The notes: generated by a model not told the origin, from the letters alone. A DNA stretch of 64,000 bases from Tolypothrix sp. PCC 7712 (GCF_025860405.1 NZ_CP063785.1:5147390-5211389), one strand, 5' to 3'. Shown: positions 49,393 through 56,951, numbered from the stretch's first letter. Program-made: numbers and translations.

Positions 49393-49560
49393 GTGTTCAT
49401 TGGTGGTTGGGGATTGGGAAGATCAGGGGGATGTAGACGCGTAGCGGCTACTCTTACGAGAACACTTTCAGCGAACCCACAGGGTGGGAGATGAGGAAAC
49501 TAATTTTGTAATTATCTGTTCCCTGTTCCCTTTTGGAAATGATCTTTCACCCTTCATCCT

Positions 49561-50349
49561 TTACTGAATACTTGCAAAAACAAGTTGAATAGCTTTGACT
49601 CTCCTATTTTGATCTAGCGCAATACAAGACCAACGCCAGCGTTCTGACATTAAAGGATAAGTCTGCAAGCGGGTTTGATAATAGGTGTTTTGAGGGTTTG
49701 CACATATACCAAACAAACCTATATAAACACCTCTTTGGAGATTTATGTTGCCAGCTGATAGTTCTCCAGAATCATCGCGAAAAGCCTCTACACGTGCCCA
49801 CAAAATCGCTTCTTGTCCCTGCAATCCTCGATTAAGTGCTGCACGATAGGTTGTAGGGAATGCATCACTAACTCTGGGAGAGGCTTGATTCCATAAGTCA
49901 GCTGCATTTACAAATGCTTCTTCATGTTGTTCAGGATTGAGTCCTACACGCTTCATTCTCTCGAAGAGGCGGGGAATACGGCTTTTTGTGCGACTGAGAC
50001 ATCCAGCATCTGCATTTGCCAGATTAGAACCACCTCTTCCTTGATCCGAACACCAACCTCTATTTATCAAGCCGTTACCTGGATCAATATTTTGAAAATA
50101 GTTCTTGGTTTTGCTGCCATCAATCTGACAATTGCCCTCGGCTACACAAATAGCCAGTACTCCAACAGAAGAATTATTGGCAAATAGAGAGTCGAGTCTT
50201 CCAGAATATGAGGCGCTAATTCCTGAAATAAACCCGACACCACTAGAAAGTAAGTTAATACTAGGTGCGCTGGCGATAAAAGTACCAACAATGGTTAACA
50301 ATAGGGTGCTGAGTAAATCCCAAACAATCCCTAATAACGGACGGTTCAT
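49561..50349 (-). CDS. Hypothetical membrane-anchored or exported protein
   Basis: 262 residues. The first ~45 residues are hydrophobic (LLSTLLLTIVGTFIASAPSI), a signal anchor or uncleaved export signal. The rest is soluble with seven Cys (in pairs such as CVAEGNC, GWCSDQ, DAGC, GICAN, WSCIA), suggesting disulfides outside the cytoplasm. Conserved-looking phrases are GLINRGWCSDQGRGG and NPEQHEEAFVNAADLWNQASP. I cannot assign it to a family. It stands alone, convergent with the remnant. Confidence 0.7.
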   Translation of the reverse strand: MNRPLLGIVWDLLSTLLLTIVGTFIASAPSINLLSSGVGFISGISASYSGRLDSLFANNSSVGVLAICVAEGNCQIDGSKTKNYFQNIDPGNGLINRGWCSDQGRGGSNLANADAGCLSRTKSRIPRLFERMKRVGLNPEQHEEAFVNAADLWNQASPRVSDAFPTTYRAALNRGLQGQEAILWARVEAFRDDSGELSAGNINLQRGVYIGLFGICANPQNTYYQTRLQTYPLMSERWRWSCIALDQNRRVKAIQLVFASIQ

Positions 50350-50825
50350 TCTGACATTAATTACCTATCTTAACAACAAAGAAAAGATTAATTTTTGATT
50401 GCTTACCTCCATTTGTAAAGAAAAGTAAATGGCAAATATCACATTACTTATAAACAAAAAAATCTATTTAAACAACAGTGGCAAAACACCCCAAAAAGTA
50501 AAAAATATAAATCGCTTTCAGCCTCTACTGAGGCAGAATAAGCATTTTCACGCTATAACTAAGTCAGTAAAAATAGAGAAAATAGTTACTTTGTTTATCA
50601 ATAATTTCTCGTATACCAAAAGATATCAGCAAATTTATATCTATTGATTGTTGTATTTTTTATATTTACTGATTATTTTTTACATCCAGCTATTTTCAGG
50701 AAATATTGAAATAATCCCTTATATTGAAGCTATTTCTAATAATATTTGTCAAAATAGAACGTACTGCGAAAGAATCTTTTACAAGCAGTCTCATTTCTAT
50801 CGCAATACATAAAGGTAAAAGTATC
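50350..50825. other. AT-rich intergenic region
   Basis: 476 bp between the divergent hypothetical gene and cp12. A 72-codon frame (50429-50647) is lysine/asparagine/isoleucine-rich noise. It should hold the cp12 promoter. No repeat or RNA gene is recognised. Confidence 0.5.
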
Positions 50826-51104
50826 ATGCAGACAAATTTAGAAGTAGTTCAAGCTGCTGTCACTGCCGATCAAAATGGCACTAAAACTTTGCAACAAGCG
50901 ATTTTAGAAGCTATTAATGAAGCCCGTTCTACCTGCGATCGCAACGGCAGTGATTCTACTAATTGCACTGTAGCATGGGAAATTGTCGAAGAATTGCAAG
51001 CTGAAAAAGCTCATCAACAACAAGCTAAAAAACGCAAAACCTTTTTAGAAAGTTACTGCGAACAACATCCAGAAGCAATCGAGTGCTTGATATACGACGT
51101 GTAG
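50826..51104 (+). CDS. cp12: CP12, regulator of GAPDH and phosphoribulokinase
   Basis: 92 residues from the ATG at 50826; the open frame extends further upstream, but the extra part is not CP12-like. Two redox Cys pairs are present: C37/C47 in the N-terminal half and C78/C87 in CEQHPEAIEC. The core AWEIVEELQAEKAHQ differs from the usual AWD-VEEL by Asp to Glu. CP12 is an intrinsically disordered cytosolic protein. In the dark its disulfides form and it ties GAPDH and PRK into an inactive complex, shutting the Calvin cycle. The full-length form has both pairs, so both partners should bind. Confidence 0.95.
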   Translation: MQTNLEVVQAAVTADQNGTKTLQQAILEAINEARSTCDRNGSDSTNCTVAWEIVEELQAEKAHQQQAKKRKTFLESYCEQHPEAIECLIYDV

Positions 51105-51137
51105 GAAGGGTCAAGGGTCAAGGGTCAAAAGTTGCAG

Positions 51138-51157
51138 AGACGCGATTAATCGCGTCT
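51138..51157. repeat. Small palindromic repeat (AGACGCGATTAATCGCGTCT)
   Basis: A perfect 20-bp palindrome followed by CTCAAAAGTCAAAA. A near copy with the same downstream tail lies at 39006-39027, so it is a dispersed intergenic unit. GGGTCAA heptamers precede it at 51108-51127. Confidence 0.8.
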
Positions 51158-51240
51158 GTACTCAAAAGTCAAAACTTATTTTGCCGTTTTCCCTGTTGTC
51201 TTCCCAATCACCAATCACTAATCCCCAGTCCCCAGTCCCC

Positions 51241-52056
51241 CTATTCCCTCAAATCAGCCACAGCTGATTTAGTGATTTGCTGAATTGCTTCTAAATCTGG
51301 CGATGGTGTTTCGCTGTCCATTCTCAACCATAAAAGATATTCGATATTTCCTGCTGGCCCAGTAATGGGTGACCAAGTTAAGCCTTGGTATTTCCATCCT
51401 AATGCTTGAGCTGCTTGCAACACTTGGAAAATCGCGTCTGCTTGGTCGTTTGGATCGCGCACCACGCCTTTTTTGCCTACACGGGATTTGCCAACTTCAA
51501 ATTGAGGCTTGACTAATAATACTGCTTCACGGGGTGGTTGAGTGAGTTGCCACAAGGCGGGCAAAATTTTAGCTAGGGAAATAAACGATACATCTACGAC
51601 TGCTAAATCAGGTATAGGGTCAGCCTCAGCGTACAATTGCTCTGGTTGTAGCTGGCGTAAGTTGGTGCGTTCTCGCAAAATCACTCGCGAGTCATTTCGC
51701 AATCGCCAGTCAACTTGTCCATAACCAACATCAATGCCGTAAACTAATTTGGCTCCAGCTTGTAGCAGACAATCGGTAAAGCCACCTGTGGAAATCCCCC
51801 CATCTATACAAATGCGCCCTTCAACAGGAATGGCAAAGCTTTCTAAGGCTTTAACTAGTTTCTCGCCACCTCTGGAAACAAACCGCGATCGCTCTTTAAT
51901 CTGAATATGAGATGTAATATCTATTTCTGTGCCAGGCTTGTCAACAACCTGCTGATTCACGCTAACTTCTCCCGCCTGGATGAGTCGCTGTGCTAAGGCG
52001 CGAGAACTACATAAACCTAATTCTACTAAGAGTGTGTCGAGTCGTTGTTTAGCCAA
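51241..52056 (-). CDS. tlyA: TlyA-family rRNA 2'-O-methyltransferase (hemolysin A-like)
   Basis: 271 residues. The S4 RNA-binding domain (1-60; RLDTLLVELGLCSSRALAQRLIQAG) is followed by a FtsJ-type SAM methyltransferase (SRGGEKL, then IDGGISTGGFTDCLL with a Ser-Thr-Gly-Gly SAM loop, LVVDVSFISL-type strand, KPQFEVG). Known members methylate cytidine 2'-OH in 16S and 23S rRNA. The start codon appears to be TTG: a stop lies 42 bp upstream with no in-frame ATG or GTG between, and the N-terminus MAKQRLD is the family norm. Confidence 0.92.
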   Translation of the reverse strand: MAKQRLDTLLVELGLCSSRALAQRLIQAGEVSVNQQVVDKPGTEIDITSHIQIKERSRFVSRGGEKLVKALESFAIPVEGRICIDGGISTGGFTDCLLQAGAKLVYGIDVGYGQVDWRLRNDSRVILRERTNLRQLQPEQLYAEADPIPDLAVVDVSFISLAKILPALWQLTQPPREAVLLVKPQFEVGKSRVGKKGVVRDPNDQADAIFQVLQAAQALGWKYQGLTWSPITGPAGNIEYLLWLRMDSETPSPDLEAIQQITKSAVADLRE

Positions 52057-52114
52057 ATAATCAACTAGATGAGCGTGAGCATTTTCACTTTAGCCTAAGA
52101 ACTAATGATTTTTA

Positions 52115-52134
52115 AACTCCCTGTCAAGGGAGTT
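52115..52134. terminator. Hairpin past the 3' end of the IS110-like gene
   Basis: A perfect seven-base stem (AACTCCC/GGGAGTT) with a six-base loop lies 5 bp beyond the recombinase stop codon and 58 bp from the tlyA start. No T-tract follows on the minus strand, so it may instead mark the element's end. Confidence 0.5.
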
Positions 52135-52139
52135 AATTG

Positions 52140-53525
52140 TTAGTCAATAGCGCGCTTAATTTCTTTAAACATAAGCCTGAGTCCGTAAGCAGCAGTTTGA
52201 CTGATGATTAAATTGCCAAAACCGCGTTTAATTTCCCGTTCCTTTACAGATGAGGTTTTACCAGCAAGCGATTGGTCAAGTGACAACTGCATATTTTGCA
52301 GTGTCAAATTGAGAATTGCTTCAATCTGTGGTTGTTGGTCTTTGGGAAGCATGGGTAGTAAGGATTCCTTAAGCGATCGCCTAAGTTCATCCATTGCTTT
52401 TTTCTGGGTTCTGCTAAGTGCTTTTTGTTTCCACAGTTCCGGGTTGTCTTGAAACTGGGATTTACGCTGATCGTAAAAATCACCTAACTTCTGTCCCATC
52501 TCGTTTTTCGGTCTGGCGTGGTGTGGAGCAATGCGGTTAAATACCCACAGGTATAGCTGCGCTCTACAAAATCTTGACCCACCAGTTTTGTAAGCTTCCT
52601 TATCACCGGATGATTCCTCATCTTTGGCCATGCCCAGCCGCCGCTTGAATCTCCCAAGTGATTCAAACTTTGTGATTGGGTAAATTTGGGAAATAAACAG
52701 AGCTTGTTGTCTGTCGCCAATTCCAAACTGAGTCATTACTTTGCGGTAAGGCATAAATTCAGGAGCATTAAGCAGTTCCAGAATTTCAGCTACCATCTTG
52801 TTTTCCCAGTCACGTAAATCACACAGCAAGTTTGCCAGGGTACGGGTAAAATCGGAAATTCCGACTCCGTACTTTGGAGCGATGGATTTAGAATAAAGCC
52901 GATCGTAATAACTGGATTTACGCTGAGTATTCCTTTCTCGCCCGGCTAGCCATGCCCACAAGGGAACCATACCATCTTCACCAGGTTTACTAGCAGATAA
53001 AGCGGCTTCAGGAAATTCCTTAGCTAACTGTTGGCGAATGCGGTTAATTGGTGGTGATTGTATGCGGTTAATAGACTGCAATTGCAACCACAATTCTCTT
53101 AACCTTGCCACATTTCCAGCATTGAAATGTAAGAAGAACTCATCATTATGCCAGTGTATGAAAGCATACAAAGCTAATGCAGCTGCATCTGCTTGGTCGT
53201 TCTTATCAGGTAGTTTATTTTGCTTCCTGAAATGTTTAACTTCAGCATGACCAACCCAACGAACTTCTATATTTTCCATGCTGCAAATATGCGCCCAAAT
53301 CCAACTGTAATGTATTCCAGTAGGTTCAAGGATAATTGCATCTGGTTTGAGTTCTAACAGTGCGTTAACGCCCGTGATATGAGCCTTAAAAGTTAAAGGG
53401 TCATTATCCTTTGGGCGGCGATGCTTTCTGAAGTATTCCCGAAAGTTTTTTGGAAGATTTTCTTCAGTATTAATCAACCAACTGACGACGCTATTTTTAC
53501 ATACGTCTAAGCCTAATATTCTCAT
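52140..53525 (-). CDS. IS110-like DEDD transposase/recombinase
   Basis: 461 residues from the ATG at 53525; a TTG at 53561 is in frame but less likely. The N-terminal RuvC-like domain has D7 in MRILGLDVCKNS, Glu in IILEPTG, and paired Asp in DKNDQADAAALA, the DEDD set. The C-terminal Transposase_20-type domain has MTQFGIGDRQQALFISQI and the Ser-bearing ESSGDKEAYKTGGSRF that aligns with the catalytic serine region. It is longer than typical IS110 proteins (~300-420). IS110 enzymes are guided by a bridge RNA from the element's own non-coding end, and the 300 bp upstream are strongly structured. Confidence 0.82.
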   Translation of the reverse strand: MRILGLDVCKNSVVSWLINTEENLPKNFREYFRKHRRPKDNDPLTFKAHITGVNALLELKPDAIILEPTGIHYSWIWAHICSMENIEVRWVGHAEVKHFRKQNKLPDKNDQADAAALALYAFIHWHNDEFFLHFNAGNVARLRELWLQLQSINRIQSPPINRIRQQLAKEFPEAALSASKPGEDGMVPLWAWLAGRERNTQRKSSYYDRLYSKSIAPKYGVGISDFTRTLANLLCDLRDWENKMVAEILELLNAPEFMPYRKVMTQFGIGDRQQALFISQIYPITKFESLGRFKRRLGMAKDEESSGDKEAYKTGGSRFCRAQLYLWVFNRIAPHHARPKNEMGQKLGDFYDQRKSQFQDNPELWKQKALSRTQKKAMDELRRSLKESLLPMLPKDQQPQIEAILNLTLQNMQLSLDQSLAGKTSSVKEREIKRGFGNLIISQTAAYGLRLMFKEIKRAID

Positions 53526-53825
53526 TTCAAGGTTCAGTAATTGGTGATTTTTTTGCAGCAAGAACTGTGCTAAAATGAGTCACGAATCACCCAAATTAGT
53601 GTAAACAATTCACTTTTAAACTCAAGCACAGTGGAAATAATTAACAGCAGTGGATTCATGAAAATGCGAAACCTTTAAGGTCATTTCTATTGAAAAATCC
53701 GTGCTGCTGTTGTTATTTCCCTCTGGTAAACCAGAGGCGAGTTGAATTGCGCGACTCAACCCGCGACGGTAGCTTTTTTGCTACCGTTTCGGCTACTGAG
53801 TCAAGGTAGCCATCATCAGGCGGAT
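53526..53825 (-). ncRNA. Strongly folded non-coding flank of the IS110-like gene (candidate bridge RNA or terminus)
   Basis: 300 bp between the recombinase start and the next leftward operon. Arms at 53633-53656 and 53696-53720 pair over about 21 bp in three blocks (GGAAATAA/TTATTTCC, AACAGCAG/CTGCTGTT, GGATT/AATCC), enclosing a second helix around CCTTTAAGG. Adjacent hairpins: 53720-53737 (CCTCTGG/CCAGAGG), 53766-53787 (ACGGTAGC/GCTACCGT with a T6 loop), and a GGCTAC/GTAGCC pair at 53790-53811. The right part may also terminate the seven-gene operon. The RNA call is inference; the inverted repeats are seen directly. Confidence 0.45.
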
Positions 53826-54233
53826 TTAATAACCATCTTCGTCATCTTCGTCATAATCATCATCTTCGTCATCTTCAGTGGTCACAACTTCAGATTCAAC
53901 TGTGACAGCACTGAGAAGATTACGAAACTGAGGCATTGAAGGTGCATCAGGGTTTAATCCTTGAGTTTTTAAGAATTCAGCCGTGGCATCCCATTCTTTG
54001 CGTAGTTTATTTAATCTGTCTTCCAAATTTTGCACTTCACGAGCGATTTTAGTTCTCTCGTCGTATAATTCAACAGCTTTTCTACCGACAATCTTTTTAG
54101 CACGTTCTCTCAAGTTAATGACAGTTTCTTCAAGGGAGTCATTGTCATATAATTCGACAGAAAAACCGATTCTCTCATTACTGTAATTACCAGTTGAGAT
54201 AAGAAAGTGTGCATGAATTGTTTTGATTTTCAT
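53826..54233 (-). CDS. Hypothetical protein, last gene of leftward operon, paralogue of 54650 gene
   Basis: 135 residues. The N-terminal part (KTI...GNYSNERIGFSVELYDNDSLEETV) is the same fold as the protein at 54650-54955, which has KTI...GNYESKRLEMFAEL. A central coiled coil (~48-85) is followed by an extremely acidic tail of Asp/Glu. Its ATG overlaps the upstream stop by four bases. Function unknown; families like this occur on cyanobacterial plasmids and mobile elements, from memory. Confidence 0.75.
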   Translation of the reverse strand: MKIKTIHAHFLISTGNYSNERIGFSVELYDNDSLEETVINLRERAKKIVGRKAVELYDERTKIAREVQNLEDRLNKLRKEWDATAEFLKTQGLNPDAPSMPQFRNLLSAVTVESEVVTTEDDEDDDYDEDDEDGY

Positions 54234-54457
54234 TTTTCTTCCTCCTCAAGGTCAAACTGAATTTCATTCAATTCATAGATTGCATGAGAAATTAATTCAT
54301 CGCAATCTGCATTAATAGCAGTATTTTCCTCTTCTTGTTTACTCATGAGCGTTAAAGCTTGTTCAATTTTGGCTTTAGCTCTCATGCATCTATGCCAGAT
54401 AATGTAGTAATCCCATGCTGCATCTGGGGTGTAATTCGGAATATCAGAATTTGTCAT
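54230..54457 (-). CDS. Small hypothetical protein
   Basis: 75 residues, acidic, helical, with an aromatic N-terminal patch (AWDYYIIWHRC). It overlaps both neighbours by four bases (ATGA type), so it is translated from the same message. Ends in a run of Glu. Family not recognised. Confidence 0.7.
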   Translation of the reverse strand: MTNSDIPNYTPDAAWDYYIIWHRCMRAKAKIEQALTLMSKQEEENTAINADCDELISHAIYELNEIQFDLEEEEK

Positions 54458-54642
54458 GTTTCATCCTCTTGAGTTGTATCGCAGTTGCGACAACTCCATG
54501 TGCTGATATAGTCAAGCCAGCAAAGTTGTTGACCACAATCTGGACAGAGATAATCGCTCATATCTCCCCATAAGACCATTTCTAAATGACCGGGTAGTGG
54601 TTGGATAAATTGTGGTGCTGGTAGATAAGAAAAGTCACGCAT
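54454..54642 (-). CDS. Small zinc-ribbon protein
   Basis: 62 residues. Two Cys pairs, CPDC (~33-36) and CRNC (~52-55), separated by 15 residues, form a typical zinc ribbon (YLCPDCGQQLCWLDYISTW, then the second pair). The rest is a proline-rich N-terminal lead. A nucleic-acid or protein-binding adaptor is plausible. It is seven bases downstream of the 54650 gene and overlaps the next gene by four. Confidence 0.75.
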   Translation of the reverse strand: MRDFSYLPAPQFIQPLPGHLEMVLWGDMSDYLCPDCGQQLCWLDYISTWSCRNCDTTQEDET

Positions 54643-54649
54643 AATTTAA

Positions 54650-54955
54650 TTACCAAGCATCTTCTGAACCAGCAGATGTTTCTGGATTTGGGGATGTAGT
54701 TTTAGTTATCCCTTGGTCTATCTGCTGTTTTATTTCCTGTTTAAGTTCATGCAATTGTTGCTTAAGGCTACTGATTTCTGCTTCATATTGTTTAGCAGCA
54801 TTCTCTCTGATTTTTCGCTCTACTGTTTCCATAAGAGCGGAAGTTTCAGAGTCTATATCATCATCTGGATGCAGTTCTGCAAACATTTCTAAGCGTTTAC
54901 TTTCGTAATTGCCCAGGTTAAGCACGCGCTGATAACTGATAGTTTTGATTTCCAT
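54650..54955 (-). CDS. Hypothetical protein, paralogue of 53826 gene
   Basis: 101 residues. The N-terminal KTISYQRVLNLGNYESKRLE block is followed by an acidic stretch and a long coiled coil (~45-80), ending in a Ser/Thr/Glu tail. It shares its N-terminal block with the gene at 53826-54233, so one is a duplicate of the other. Four-gene spacing within the operon is 3-7 bp. Function unknown. Confidence 0.75.
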   Translation of the reverse strand: MEIKTISYQRVLNLGNYESKRLEMFAELHPDDDIDSETSALMETVERKIRENAAKQYEAEISSLKQQLHELKQEIKQQIDQGITKTTSPNPETSAGSEDAW

Positions 54956-54958
54956 AGG

Positions 54959-55153
54959 TTAAACTTCAACTTGAGCGTGGGCGAAAACTAGTTTAAGTTG
55001 CAATTGGGGTACATACTTACCCATGAAGTTTAAGTAATGTTCTGCGTCTCCACGAGTTCCAAATCCTTCATGAAAAACCCATTTACCAGATGGGTTTTCT
55101 TGTCTCATTACTTGCCAGGGTAGATATTGCTTTTCAAGTTTGTTCATAGTCAT
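54959..55153 (-). CDS. Small hypothetical protein
   Basis: 64 residues (ATG at 55153, or the ATG two codons later at 55147). Soluble; phrases YLPWQVMRQENPSGKWVFHEGFGTRGDAEHYLN look like a compact alpha/beta domain. A hairpin at 55182-55205 (AGCCAGCA/TGCTGGCT) lies just upstream, between it and the 55282 gene, and may set a second transcript segment. Family not recognised. Confidence 0.65.
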   Translation of the reverse strand: MTMNKLEKQYLPWQVMRQENPSGKWVFHEGFGTRGDAEHYLNFMGKYVPQLQLKLVFAHAQVEV

Positions 55154-55181
55154 TGGTCAAAAAGTTTATTGGTCAAAGAAA

Positions 55182-55205
55182 AGCCAGCAACCAGTGCTGC
55201 TGGCT
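55182..55205. promoter_or_regulatory. Hairpin inside the seven-gene operon
   Basis: A perfect eight-base stem AGCCAGCA/TGCTGGCT with an eight-base loop sits in the only large gap (128 bp) of the leftward operon, shortly before the 55153 start. A processing or attenuation site is possible. Confidence 0.45.
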
Positions 55206-55281
55206 GGACATCATGGTTAGTAAATCTGTGACGGACGTAAAATCACGTTTTTTCTTATACGTAACCTCCTTAACGAAACGA

Positions 55282-55650
55282 TTAAGCTTTGGGTGGGCGG
55301 GGTGTAGCGATATGTCGCCCATTTTGATTTCTGACGATCACCAAATCTGCACGGGGTGCTAGTGGTAAATTTCGCGGCGGGCGCTGCGGGGTAATTTTTT
55401 TTCTGGTGATTTTCCCCATCAGTTCTTGTGGCATTTCTGATGGCAGTAGATTTTCATCATGTTGAAGATATTCATGCATATCTCGCTCAACAGCACGCGC
55501 CAATCTAGGACGCGATCGCAAAAGCATGGCGTTTGTTCTGTCCAGCATTTCGGTGAGAATTTTCACCTGAGTTTTGAGTTGCTCAATTTCTGCTTCTAGT
55601 TGGCGAATGCGTTTTTTTCTGGTTACATACTTTGTTTTGGGTTGATTCAT
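55282..55650 (-). CDS. Basic coiled-coil hypothetical protein
   Basis: 122 residues. A basic N-terminus (KTKYVTRKKRIRQ) leads into a leucine/isoleucine heptad coiled coil (~16-50), then an Arg/Pro-rich, basic C-terminal half (KITRKKITPQRPPRNLP). The charge suggests nucleic-acid binding. The ATG overlaps the stop of the upstream primase-like gene by four bases. Family not recognised. Confidence 0.7.
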   Translation of the reverse strand: MNQPKTKYVTRKKRIRQLEAEIEQLKTQVKILTEMLDRTNAMLLRSRPRLARAVERDMHEYLQHDENLLPSEMPQELMGKITRKKITPQRPPRNLPLAPRADLVIVRNQNGRHIATPRPPKA

Positions 55651-56048
55651 GCGCGTTGTTCCTGGCGCTGATCGTCTAAATAAGCCGGCTCAAGCCCATA
55701 TTTTGCAGCTAGGTATAAAACGCTTTCAGGAAAACTCATACCACTGAGCATGGCTAGCAACAAGCAATTGCCTTTGATAACGCCTTTGTTCCAAGTGACT
55801 GAAAGTCGTTTGTCTACAAAATGAAGCTCATCTCGGAAATAGCCATATAACCAGTCTGAAGATTCAAATAGCCTGTCAGTGCATCCCGAAGGATATTCAT
55901 AACAGCCATCGTGAATATAAGCAGCAAAGCTGTTATTCCCGTAAACTTCAATGAATCCGGGTAATCTGTCTGATAAATCTGCTAAGACTTCAGAAACTAT
56001 GGCGACTTCTTTGATTTTTTCAATAAAAAATGGATGTAATCTTTTCAT
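55647..56048 (-). CDS. Degenerate DnaG zinc-domain-like (CHC2-type) protein
   Basis: 133 residues, first gene of the leftward operon. The N-terminal IEKIKEVAIVSEVLADL and the C-terminal LAMLSGMSFPESVLYLAAKYGLEP resemble the start and end of the DnaG-type primase CHC2 domain (I...DIV.VI...; ...GLSFPEA...LAER.G). The Cys/His zinc ligands between them are not in the CHC2 pattern. It could be a replication-associated protein that has lost its metal site. This is inference from pattern, so confidence in the relationship is modest. Confidence 0.6.
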   Translation of the reverse strand: MKRLHPFFIEKIKEVAIVSEVLADLSDRLPGFIEVYGNNSFAAYIHDGCYEYPSGCTDRLFESSDWLYGYFRDELHFVDKRLSVTWNKGVIKGNCLLLAMLSGMSFPESVLYLAAKYGLEPAYLDDQRQEQRA

Positions 56049-56520
56049 TTTTCAAGTTACATATTTTTCCTCTTTCATAAATAAAGTGCCAGCGCTGGCG
56101 GGGTTTTGCGCGCTTTTGTCTTGAAAACTGCTATCCATCACTAACTACACAGTAATTAGCAATTTCATGCGTGCATCTGTGCGTGAGCCATTACCTACAC
56201 GCCAGCCTCTACGGGATTTTCACCCAGGTCTTATACCCACAGTCCACCGTGTCACCACGTCGGCAATTAGCCCTTGGCTGTTGTGGAATGCCTTACTAAG
56301 GTCTTTTACAGATTGCAGCTGCAATACAAATGCACGTCATCAGCTTTGACTAAGCTGCGACTAATACAAGACAACACCAATTCATCTCTCCCAAGTTCAG
56401 CCACTACTACACAGGACACTGTTAGCCTGAATCACCCTTCATCGGTTTTCAACGGCTATTGCATTAAGAGTGCTACTTTCCTGGTTTTGCTTTGACTATC
56501 TAGGTGAGAGACTTTTGGAA

Positions 56521-56573
56521 CCAGCCAAAATACCTGTTTCTTTGCCGAGACTGATATCGGCTGGTGTTTTTTT
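56521..56573 (+). terminator. Intrinsic terminator upstream of the XRE gene
   Basis: Two competing stems, CCAGCC/GGCTGG (56521 with 56559) and GCCGA/TCGGC (56544 with 56557), end in TG and seven T's. This alternative pairing is what an attenuator looks like, and it shows that something is transcribed rightward from upstream. Confidence 0.65.
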
Positions 56574-56582
56574 GTCGTTCAA

Positions 56583-56631
56583 CATGAATGATACGTCCTG
56601 CCATGCCTACTGTCAAGACGTTTCATTCATG
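56583..56631. promoter_or_regulatory. 15-bp inverted repeat before the XRE gene (candidate operator)
   Basis: CATGAATGATACGTC (56583-56597) is inverted at 56617-56631 with a single mismatch, with a 19-base spacer. It ends 12 bp before the likely XRE start. An autoregulatory operator fits a phage-like regulator. Confidence 0.6.
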
Positions 56632-56643
56632 AACTTTACGTCT

Positions 56644-56895
56644 ATGATAGAAGATAACCAACAAGAACAGGAAAAGTCTCCCTTGAGGCTACTAAGAGAA
56701 GAAGCAGGACTAACACGTCCTCAAGTTAAGCAAATAATAGGTGTTTCAGAAAGGCGACAAGCTGACTGGGAATCTGGGAAAGCTATGCCAAGTGCTGAAA
56801 ACATCGCATCATTATGCCGATTGTACAAAGTGTCTTTAAAGACTATGTTCAAATCGCTAGGGATTGATGTGTCTAGCATTCCTAATGATGAATAA
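56644..56895 (+). CDS. XRE-family helix-turn-helix regulator
   Basis: 83 residues from the ATG at 56644. Upstream in-frame ATGs at 56584 and 56629 lie within the inverted repeat and give a Cys-rich leader without homology value. A single HTH_3 domain spans ~10-68: SPLRLLREEAGLTRPQVKQI, then the recognition-helix region GVSERRQADWESGK. Divergent from the seven-gene operon and beside an inverted repeat, it looks like the repressor of this element. Confidence 0.88.
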   Translation: MIEDNQQEQEKSPLRLLREEAGLTRPQVKQIIGVSERRQADWESGKAMPSAENIASLCRLYKVSLKTMFKSLGIDVSSIPNDE

Positions 56896-56951
56896 CTGAT
56901 GAGAAACACGCCACAGTGCCAACTGTGGCGGCAGATTAACCTAAGCTCATT

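Larger units (their letters stand above)
48936..49560. other. Intergenic region with terminator and nitroreductase remnant
   Basis: 625 bp. It contains the terminator at 48985-49032 and the nitroreductase-like remnant at 49213-49392. The last ~110 bp are low-complexity and carry a scrambled repeat with CGTAGCGGCTACTCTTACG. No intact gene. Confidence 0.6.
56049..56643. other. Divergent control region, structured, with terminator
   Basis: 595 bp between the leftward seven-gene operon and the rightward XRE gene. The 56160-56350 part is comparatively GC-rich and dense in short inverted repeats (for example GGG-ATTTT-CCC around 56213), unlike ordinary spacer. A rightward terminator sits at 56521-56573 and an inverted repeat at 56583-56631. 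It may encode a structured RNA or a long 5' leader; the strand is unresolved. Confidence 0.5.

Noticed and set aside
50429..50647. A 72-codon rightward frame before cp12.
   Set aside because: Lys/Asn/Ile-dominated composition typical of AT-rich non-coding DNA, no ribosome site.
53526..53561. Upstream TTG start for the IS110-like gene.
   Set aside because: The DEDD domain begins immediately after the ATG at 53525, as in the family; the 12 extra residues lie in the folded non-coding flank.
56470..56643. Longer N-terminus for the XRE regulator (141 codons in all).
   Set aside because: The extra part runs through the intrinsic terminator and the inverted repeat and is not protein-like.
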